Below are positions 29,301-34,618 of a stretch of 34,618 nt of DNA, piece by piece. This stretch comes from a virus. The DNA is taken from IMG/VR virus record IMGVR_UViG_3300025674_000172, positions 1-34,618 of that record; one strand, 5' to 3'. Below the pieces are notes generated by a model. That model was given only the letters and a program-made list of their open reading frames with translations, was not told the origin of the DNA and did no database searches. Positions within the stretch are counted from its first letter, which is position 1; each line of letters opens with the position of its first letter. A program made the translations under genes and the position numbers.

Positions 29301-31719
29301 CTTCCTTATAGAACTTAATCTTATCTTCTAATTCTTTTACTCTAGGGTCTTTGTCTTTGGGTTTCCCAGGTACAAGTTCTTCAGGTTCTCTTCCGAAAGT
29401 TTCTCTAAGTTCGTCTAATTCTGACTGTAGTTTAGATAACCTACTATTAATAGCTTCTTCAGCTTTAGCTGCCTGAAACTCATCAGACATTTCAACTCTA
29501 GCTCTGTCTATATCAGCCAGCCTTTGCTTAATGTTACTTTTAACAGCAGCTATTCGTTTTCTTAGTTGAGCAGCCTTAATGCTTACTTTCTTAGGACCTG
29601 TAGGTTTAGGAGTAACAGCTGCTCTTTGTTCACCTAGCGGTGCTACATCTAACTCAGCTACCTTAGCCAGCTCTGCTTCAAGTCTATCTAACTCTAAAGC
29701 ATCAGCTTCAGCTTGTTCGTAAAACTTTATGCGTTGTTTTAAGTCTTTAATGTCTGGGTCTTCTTTAAGTTCTTTAGCTTGTTTTTTTGTTAACTTAGTA
29801 GGATCACCAAAGCGTTGTTGTAGTTCAGTTAGTTTTTCTTGCAGCTTCTTCTTACGCTTACCTAAACTTTGCTTTACCTCCTTAGTAGGTTTCTCAACAT
29901 CTATTTCATCCGCTGCTTTTGTTTCTTTAAATACTTCAACAAATTCATCTTCTTCTGTTTTGACTGGCTGCCTATACCTAGCTTTTAATTGATCCGGTAC
30001 AGCTAAGTAATCATCGAACATCGATTGTATATCAGCTTCATCACCATCTACGATGCCTCTTGTTTTAGCTTCTAGCGTGGCTTCTAACTTACTAAGTGCT
30101 TCGTCTTGTAACTGTGCTCTCTCACTATATCTACCCTCCCAAGTATAATCTTTTTTCTGTTGAGACTGTAACAAACGAGCACCTAAAGTATTCCACCAAT
30201 CAATTATATTTTTATTAATTCTTCTGGTGAACTTTATTTCATTTAACAATTGTTTAGCTACATCTATATCTATAGATTTAGGATTCTTAGCTAAAATTCT
30301 AATAAGATTACTAACTCTTTCTGCTGTTTCGTCTGCTAATTTTTTACCTTCTTTATGTAGTTTCGGTGCTTCTAAAGTTAACGCACCCTTACCAGGAGTA
30401 GACTCAAGTTTAGATTGAATAGCTTCTAGTTCATCTAACTTATCTTCCCTAGCATCATCAACAAATCTTTCCCTTTTAACCGTTTCAGTTACCTCCGGTG
30501 CTTCCGCTGGTTCGTCTACATTGATTGGTTTCTCCACAACAGGTTCTTCAACAACAGTAGGCTCTTCTTCTAATTTAACTTCAGCTTCTTCTGGTTTAGG
30601 TGCTACAGGCTCAGGTTCCTCTATGGGTTTAGGTTCTAGAACTTCTTCAGTTGTTAACTCAGTCGCACCTAACTCTTTCTCTGTAGCGTCTATTTTACTA
30701 TTTGAATTTTCAACAGATTCTAAAGAATCATCTAGTATATCTTGAGCTGTTTCTACTTCGTCTATTTCTTTATCAACCTTGTTCTCAAAACCAATCTTCT
30801 GTTTACCTTTTAACTTAGAATCTTTTTTCTTTTGAATCAGTGCTTCTTTTTTATCGTCTAGTTTAGACTTAGCATCTTCTACTATATTAACAATTTGAGT
30901 GCGACCTGTTTTACCTTTACTTAATAACAAAGAGAACGCTGATTGTACTGTACCACCTGCAAGTGAGGAGAATAACAAGTCGAAAGTTGAGTCTTCATCT
31001 AAGTTTAAAGTACCTTCGATGCTCTGTCTTAGTACTGATTCAGCTAATCCAATAGTAGCACCACTAACAAACTGTTTAGTTCCTTTGACTATATACTCAC
31101 CCCCACGCCAGGCTTTTAACTCGTTTAAACTAGGAGCTACAAAACTAAAAATCTTCCCATCTTTCGCTAACCCAGCTAACAAATCTACACCTGCTTCTAC
31201 TGGTTTGTGTACTAGTCCTACATTAAATACACCAGATGTAACAAGTTCACCTAAATTATATCCTTCAGTCTTATCTAAACCGTATGCTTTTAAAACTGAT
31301 TGGTTAACTAAGTTACCAGCTACACCACCAATAGCCTCAGCACTTGCGTAGGTAATTAAACCTCCAATAGTAGAAGTACCTTCCGGTGCTAAGATTCCTA
31401 TTTTTGATATGTTTTTTACATCATTTAGATATCCTAAACCCTTAAGAAGTGTCGCTGTTGTGGCTACATTAGTTATGATTTCTCCACCAAAAGCTTGGCT
31501 GTATATTCCAAATTTATCTAGAGTACTAAACTCATCTGTTATCTCTTTAACTTGCTCTAGATCAACTTCAGGTTTAACTGTGTTAGCTTCTGTTTCGATT
31601 GTAACATTAGCAGGTACAGCCTCCTCTGGTTCTAAAGTTACAGGAGCTGTAGGATTGTATGTATCTAGTTTACCTTCCGACTGGGCTTCTAATAAACCAC
31701 TGATATAATCATTACTCAT
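26347..31719 (-). CDS. Giant internal virion / DNA-ejection protein (T7 gp16 position)
   Basis: The gene encodes 1790 residues, well above T7 gp16 (1318). Gene order between gp15-like and tail-fiber genes marks it as the largest internal core protein, which helps form the ejection channel. Residues 1-280 contain hydrophobic, glycine-rich parts; about 340-430 is a Pro/Glu/Val-rich linker; about 623-1033 holds three long charged repeats; the C-terminal 750 residues are helical with hydrophobic segments (MVSTSLLGLGSMAALYYGA) and a LFGMDYSAALPWSFPLAL region. I see no lytic transglycosylase motif at the N-terminus, unlike T7 gp16. The start overlaps the upstream stop (TAATG). Confidence 0.85.
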   Translation of the reverse strand: MSNDYISGLLEAQSEGKLDTYNPTAPVTLEPEEAVPANVTIETEANTVKPEVDLEQVKEITDEFSTLDKFGIYSQAFGGEIITNVATTATLLKGLGYLNDVKNISKIGILAPEGTSTIGGLITYASAEAIGGVAGNLVNQSVLKAYGLDKTEGYNLGELVTSGVFNVGLVHKPVEAGVDLLAGLAKDGKIFSFVAPSLNELKAWRGGEYIVKGTKQFVSGATIGLAESVLRQSIEGTLNLDEDSTFDLLFSSLAGGTVQSAFSLLLSKGKTGRTQIVNIVEDAKSKLDDKKEALIQKKKDSKLKGKQKIGFENKVDKEIDEVETAQDILDDSLESVENSNSKIDATEKELGATELTTEEVLEPKPIEEPEPVAPKPEEAEVKLEEEPTVVEEPVVEKPINVDEPAEAPEVTETVKRERFVDDAREDKLDELEAIQSKLESTPGKGALTLEAPKLHKEGKKLADETAERVSNLIRILAKNPKSIDIDVAKQLLNEIKFTRRINKNIIDWWNTLGARLLQSQQKKDYTWEGRYSERAQLQDEALSKLEATLEAKTRGIVDGDEADIQSMFDDYLAVPDQLKARYRQPVKTEEDEFVEVFKETKAADEIDVEKPTKEVKQSLGKRKKKLQEKLTELQQRFGDPTKLTKKQAKELKEDPDIKDLKQRIKFYEQAEADALELDRLEAELAKVAELDVAPLGEQRAAVTPKPTGPKKVSIKAAQLRKRIAAVKSNIKQRLADIDRARVEMSDEFQAAKAEEAINSRLSKLQSELDELRETFGREPEELVPGKPKDKDPRVKELEDKIKFYKEAQNEIRRIKELEAEKARLLEVETGPLGRQREEITPKPTGPKKAPGRVEELNKDIAFLRKNMRNRVREIDRARIEMSDEFKAEQLRKAYEKKRAKLEGELDGLRKRFAEIDEEEAAAGLAPKKKKEDPRLKELKAKIKFYKEAEKEAKLVADLEKELARVADIEGRSVIGEVRAEVTPTPKGPTKPARSQELRKKIADSKARMRQKIADLDKARKQIEDAQLNARLFKEIEDALYKQLEADTSSQITRSWRFIQSLRQQALIDQLPSVLAGLPTGIGAIYKQIFRPITTFIYNADNTSLPVRTRLALADVAAAVKIITDLKGLWTEARRTFVENASPVDNRAGKLSDEMSVSKSPRGTHSLVSRAYTSAKRRAEAIENVSNVFNRFVKNGDLFYILSLGVRGIQSVDAVFKRQLYKSRIYSGAQKKAILEFPNDPKKAKAKAQELYNAQWKESDGLLVLKETTEFEDQINQIKEELLFAADGDLEDMPSNPLEATINFLKQQVNDGGLTGAFIDAFAPYIGVPMRSIYRGGKLVVAPAQVLAQGSLSKIPFLRGQINPFSRKLKELETKLRFEYDLLRKLDDPEKIKGARDRIKNLTERRDKTAERRLRYNEELLTDAMVSTSLLGLGSMAALYYGATGSLEWLTPDQRKNNKLESFRLFGMDYSAALPWSFPLALSADVASWLRIKMEERETGKTILTKDQTLAFVIGASFKKLAEAMPLAQGIETAQEIAKFEGDVTKNAVSRLVASYVPIPAQARKINNTIKQEGIPDLRGGSYWDRVVYAVLGSGVGNLKTDRLGEDEQSTANWVTQNIIRQAPRDELIRSEFDKIVATDTHKNLSNKPSMLAGGIKMTEWVDEDGMTLSYAYDQKLKRTSIKVEELGFKKYTIKQAVGALIKDKNWIKEYSKGFQEDPETGRFINPGLKILNSVLRKFYNETQKNLIEDSRFLNKFVNEEGESLYYLLQTRGTKPAPVGRPLSPLEILTD
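28640..29850 (-). repeat. Three tandem repeats of about 140 codons inside the giant virion protein
   Basis: Each unit runs: a Leu/Glu helix (LQSELDELRETFG), DPRVKELEDKIKFYKEA, a short loop with PLGRQREEITPKPTGPKK, and a basic helix ending in DIDRARVEMSDEF. The PTGPKK loops lie near 29605, 29190 and 28765 (residues about 705, 843 and 985), giving a period of roughly 138-142 residues. The third copy is the most diverged (TPTPKGPTK, DLDKARKQIED). The units predict paired helices, perhaps a long rod. Confidence 0.85.
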
Positions 31720-33860
31720 TAGTAATTACCTATGATGTTTTGAGCATTTGCAAAGTCGTTCAAACTATCTCTATCGTAAATACCAAAACCATTGTATATC
31801 TCTCTTTGTTTTTTCTCTTCTTCAGTTAAGGCTTCTCCACCTGTTCTAGTCAGTTTGTCTTTTTCGATTATCGCTGCCCACTCAGTTAATTTAGTGTTAA
31901 ACTCTAGTCTATTCCCAAACAACTTAACATCCCTAGCATCTAAAGTTGGAACAGCTTGGTTAAGTAGTTTATAACTTTCAGGATCGAATGTATCAAACCC
32001 ATGCCTAAATAACGAAACGCCTAACTCAATTAATTCCCCATCCGCAACCATTTGTGTTCTCTCAGTCTTAACTTGCTCACGGAAATTAGGAGGTAGAGTT
32101 TTAAAACTACGCAGTGTTGTATACTTTTCTTCTGCCCTTTTTCTTGCTTTACCAGTTAACTCAGGTACTCCCGTCACATCAAAATCTACAGTAGAAGCTT
32201 CTAGTATACCTTGGAATCTTTCCCTCTCTTGTTGTATTAGCGTACGCTGTAGCTCTTCTAACTTAGCGTCTCTTACTTCAGGGTCCTCACCTTCAATAGC
32301 AAACGCTTCTTTCTTCAGTTCATTTTTTATATAAGATATAGAGTACGGTAAGTACGATCCTATGCTAACATCAGCAGTTGCAGGGTCTAAATTAGTTACT
32401 TGGTTCTCTGCTATCTTTAAATTATCTCTTAGCGTTTGACCTGCGTTTGTATAATAATCTTTCTTTAATATATAATTACCAGCTGCTAATCTTTTAGATT
32501 CTCTTAGCAACTGATCAAACCTTGGTACTCTACCTCCTTCTTGTGCTATGTATCCTTTCCAAGGTGTGGGGTCTTCAGGGTTATTAGCGGCATATTTACG
32601 GAGACCATTTAAAGCCTCTTTGATATTAGGTTCAGTCAAAGGCATAGGTGCAACACCAGCTGCTTTAATAGCTTCCCACTGACTAAGTATATCATCATTA
32701 ATCCTAAAGTATAACTTTGAAGCTAAGTCGCTTTTATTAGCCATACCCTCTAAAATGTTATTTAAGTTTCTACCAAAATCCCCAGGACCAAAAGCTTGTT
32801 CAATATTCCTTGTTATTTCCTCGTCAGACATTTCTGGATCAAGTGTAGAAAAAGCACTTTTAAGAGTATCTATTTTAGAATCCGGCATATCTTCTAACCT
32901 CTTAGGATTGGTAGCTAGAACAGCTAACAGTCTACCTTTTAAAACATCCCGTGCTTCTGCTGTTGATTGTGTAGATACGCTATCTATTTTACCCACTACA
33001 TCATCTCTAATACCAGTTAGTTCCTCTAATGCTTTAGCACCTTGAAATATAGGAGCACCGTTAACTGTTATACCTTGTACTCCATCTAGTAATCTAAAAG
33101 CAGCGTCATGTTTCTTATCTGCATCTAACATTCTAGCTTGTTGTTTAACAGCATTTATAAGAATCTCTGATCTTTCTTGTTTAGTTATACCAGGAATATC
33201 CTTAGCTAAGACTTTATCGTAATCTCGTATAACAGCTTGTAAGTCACTAAAAGGAACAATACGGTTATTAGCAGTCATAGCACCTAGTGTAACACTTATA
33301 TCATTAGTCTTTTCATTTAAGGTGTAAGCTGTTCTAGCTGCTTTATACTTAGCTAATAAATCTTGTTTGTACTTAGAAGTAACGGCATTCCACATAGCTT
33401 TAGAAGCTAAAGTATTAGCAACATCCCCACCTAAAGCTTCTGAGTACGCAGCCCATTCCTCGTTTATAGTAGCGTCGATGTTCTGCGATACCGCATCATA
33501 CGATGTATACTTCTCAACATTAATAAAATCAGCAGCTTTACCTTCAAGACTTGGTATAGCCGTTTGATTTATTTGTTTCTTTATAAGAATCTCGTTGAAC
33601 TTATCTTGTTCTCTTTGTTCCTCTTGAAACTGTGCTGATTGTGCTTTCTGTAGCTCTATATCTCTAGTTAGTTGTTGCTGTCTAATACCAGCGTAACCTT
33701 TAACTAATAAACCAGCCTGTTCTAAATCACCTGCAAACTTTAACAACTTAGGAGTAGGTGCTTGTTGTTGTGCTATTCCAAATTGAAACCCAGGAAGATC
33801 GACGGGTTGAACAGTAGGTGCTTCGCCTAAACCTTGTACTTGTACTCGTTGCTTCGCCAT
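31719..33860 (-). CDS. Internal virion protein (T7 gp15 position)
   Basis: The gene encodes 713 residues, close to T7 gp15 (747). It is mainly helical, with a Gln-rich N-terminal region (FGIAQQQAPTPKLLKFAGDL, YAGIRQQQLTRDIELQKAQS) and many charged helices; no enzymatic motif is seen. In T7 the homologue is part of the ejected core that forms a channel across the host envelope. The start is exactly one base inside the stop region of the gp14-like gene and is preceded by the strong Shine-Dalgarno GGAGGAAG. It ends in a TAATG overlap with the giant protein gene. Confidence 0.88.
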   Translation of the reverse strand: MAKQRVQVQGLGEAPTVQPVDLPGFQFGIAQQQAPTPKLLKFAGDLEQAGLLVKGYAGIRQQQLTRDIELQKAQSAQFQEEQREQDKFNEILIKKQINQTAIPSLEGKAADFINVEKYTSYDAVSQNIDATINEEWAAYSEALGGDVANTLASKAMWNAVTSKYKQDLLAKYKAARTAYTLNEKTNDISVTLGAMTANNRIVPFSDLQAVIRDYDKVLAKDIPGITKQERSEILINAVKQQARMLDADKKHDAAFRLLDGVQGITVNGAPIFQGAKALEELTGIRDDVVGKIDSVSTQSTAEARDVLKGRLLAVLATNPKRLEDMPDSKIDTLKSAFSTLDPEMSDEEITRNIEQAFGPGDFGRNLNNILEGMANKSDLASKLYFRINDDILSQWEAIKAAGVAPMPLTEPNIKEALNGLRKYAANNPEDPTPWKGYIAQEGGRVPRFDQLLRESKRLAAGNYILKKDYYTNAGQTLRDNLKIAENQVTNLDPATADVSIGSYLPYSISYIKNELKKEAFAIEGEDPEVRDAKLEELQRTLIQQERERFQGILEASTVDFDVTGVPELTGKARKRAEEKYTTLRSFKTLPPNFREQVKTERTQMVADGELIELGVSLFRHGFDTFDPESYKLLNQAVPTLDARDVKLFGNRLEFNTKLTEWAAIIEKDKLTRTGGEALTEEEKKQREIYNGFGIYDRDSLNDFANAQNIIGNY

Positions 33861-34504
33861 TATCTTCCTCCTATAGCTAGAGGTCCACGAGCGGGTAATG
33901 TATACTGATCTGAGTCTGGCATGTAACTAGATATACCCATTCCTGTGTCAATGAAAGCGGGACGCTCAAGTGCCTGTAAACCTTTGTAAGTACCGTAAGC
34001 ACCTAAGCCGGATTGTAGAATACCTAGCCCTGCTCTTAACGCACTTGGTTTCTCTATAGGTTTACTAAGTCCTCGTATCTCTTGTTCAGATGCCATAGCT
34101 AATTGTTGTAGATTCAAACCGTGACGCATTGCGTAGAGTTTATCTTGTGATGTAAGTGCAGCTGTTTGTCCAGCTTGTTGTCTGATATAATCATCCATTA
34201 GTGCTTGGACAGACAGACCAGACACACCCGCTTCACCTGCGGCTACAACAGCTCTAGAGACGGCAGCTTCACCCCTGGCAACTACTTTACCTTTTTCTTG
34301 TGCTACTGCTTCTTGTTGTTGTTGTCTCTCTAATAAAGCAGTCATTCGCTGCATCCGTGCCTTTTGTTGAGCAGCAGCTATAGATTGCCTTTGTAACTCA
34401 GCTTGTTGCCTAGCTTGTTGTCTAGCACCTACATATTGCATACCAGTAGATACAGCACCAATTCCTGCGGATATACCAGCTATAGCTAAACTTGGACTAC
34501 ACAT
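33860..34504 (-). CDS. Internal virion protein (T7 gp14 position)
   Basis: The gene encodes 214 residues, close to T7 gp14 (196). It starts MCSPSLAIAGISAGIGAVST, a glycine/alanine membrane-like segment, followed by a long Gln/Ala/Arg helix (QARQQAELQRQSIAAAQQKA), as in gp14-type proteins thought to form the outer-membrane pore during ejection. AGEAGVSGLSVQALMDDYIR is also typical of these proteins. GAGAGGAAG lies upstream of the ATG. Order and composition make the assignment good. Confidence 0.9.
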   Translation of the reverse strand: MCSPSLAIAGISAGIGAVSTGMQYVGARQQARQQAELQRQSIAAAQQKARMQRMTALLERQQQQEAVAQEKGKVVARGEAAVSRAVVAAGEAGVSGLSVQALMDDYIRQQAGQTAALTSQDKLYAMRHGLNLQQLAMASEQEIRGLSKPIEKPSALRAGLGILQSGLGAYGTYKGLQALERPAFIDTGMGISSYMPDSDQYTLPARGPLAIGGR

Positions 34505-34507
34505 GTG

Positions 34508-34618
34508 TTACTTCCTCTCTAATATAAATGACAGATAGTTTTCGTACTGACAATCGTTAAACTCAGCACCTAACCACTCCAACCATCTCATGCTCAGGGT
34601 GTTACTACGCATAACAAA
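34508..34618 (-). CDS. C-terminus of a gp13-like internal virion protein (partial)
   Basis: The minus strand is open from the window end to the stop at 34510-34508 and codes for 36 residues: FVMRSNTLSMRWLEWLGAEF and so on to ILERK. The SMRWLEWLGAEF pattern fits the C-terminal end of acetyltransferase-fold proteins, the fold I associate with T7 gp13-like virion proteins. It ends three bases before the gp14-like start. Most of the gene is outside the window. Confidence 0.6.
   Translation of the reverse strand, partial: FVMRSNTLSMRWLEWLGAEFNDCQYENYLSFILERK

Noticed and set aside
30899-31351. Open plus-strand frame of 150 codons
   Set aside because: It is antisense to the giant virion protein, whose frame is continuous. 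No start signal or known motif supports it.
1-34618. Prophage or lysogeny module
   Set aside because: I find no integrase, repressor, excisionase or tRNA-type attachment site in the window; the gene set is that of a lytic T7-like phage. The missing segment cannot be excluded.
1-34618. CRISPR array or other regularly spaced repeats
   Set aside because: No regularly spaced direct repeats with unique spacers were seen; the only tandem repeats are in protein-coding regions.

Overview
The window is most of the genome of a T7-like podovirus (Autographiviridae type) with an aquatic or marine flavour. Every gene I can support lies on the minus strand, so transcription runs from high to low coordinates. 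Hallmarks are a single-subunit T7-type RNA polymerase, a gp2.5-type SSB, endonuclease I, primase-helicase, an A-family DNA polymerase, a gp6-type exonuclease, portal, scaffold and capsid, gp13/14/15/16-type internal virion proteins, a gp17-type tail fiber, and both terminase subunits. I see no integrase, repressor, tRNA, CRISPR array, photosynthesis gene or ribonucleotide reductase. The host cannot be named from the sequence. LamG and acetylesterase adhesins, and several small proteins of kinds I associate with marine T7-like phages, suggest an aquatic bacterium.

Layout in the direction of transcription (right to left): the C-terminus of a gp13-like protein (34618-34508); gp14-, gp15- and a giant gp16-like protein (34504-26347); the T7-type tail fiber (26301-24502); a holin/spanin-like membrane coiled coil and small basic proteins, including a 42-residue one (24505-23890); a coiled-coil protein and an acetylesterase tailspike (23888-21655); TerS and TerL (21648-19749). 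Then come two largely non-coding stretches (19748-19300 and 19089-18608) on either side of one small gene. The early block follows (18607-15102), with about a dozen tiny unknown genes and an HNH endonuclease. RNA polymerase (15109-12776) leads into the replication and nuclease block (12755-6792). A row of small structural-looking genes with a LamG protein (6799-4064) precedes portal, scaffold, two membrane proteins and the N-terminal 224 residues of the capsid protein (4062-1).

TerL therefore sits directly before the early genes, so the window crosses the place where a T7-like virion genome has its physical ends. It is permuted, circularised or concatemeric. What is missing lies between the capsid N-terminus and the end of the gp13-like gene: the rest of the capsid gene, the tail-tube proteins and most of gp13.

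Points that stand out: long out-of-phase overlaps in the replication block (exonuclease/diphosphohydrolase 190 nt, endonuclease I/primase 127 nt, SSB/endonuclease I 41 nt); an extra PD-(D/E)XK nuclease inside the replication operon; a 1790-residue internal virion protein with three tandem repeats of about 140 residues; three separate candidate adhesins; a Syn5-like phage promoter candidate in the terminus region; a recurring AAACT-ATG start context; and several cistrons of 17 to 42 codons linked to their neighbours by stop/start overlaps.
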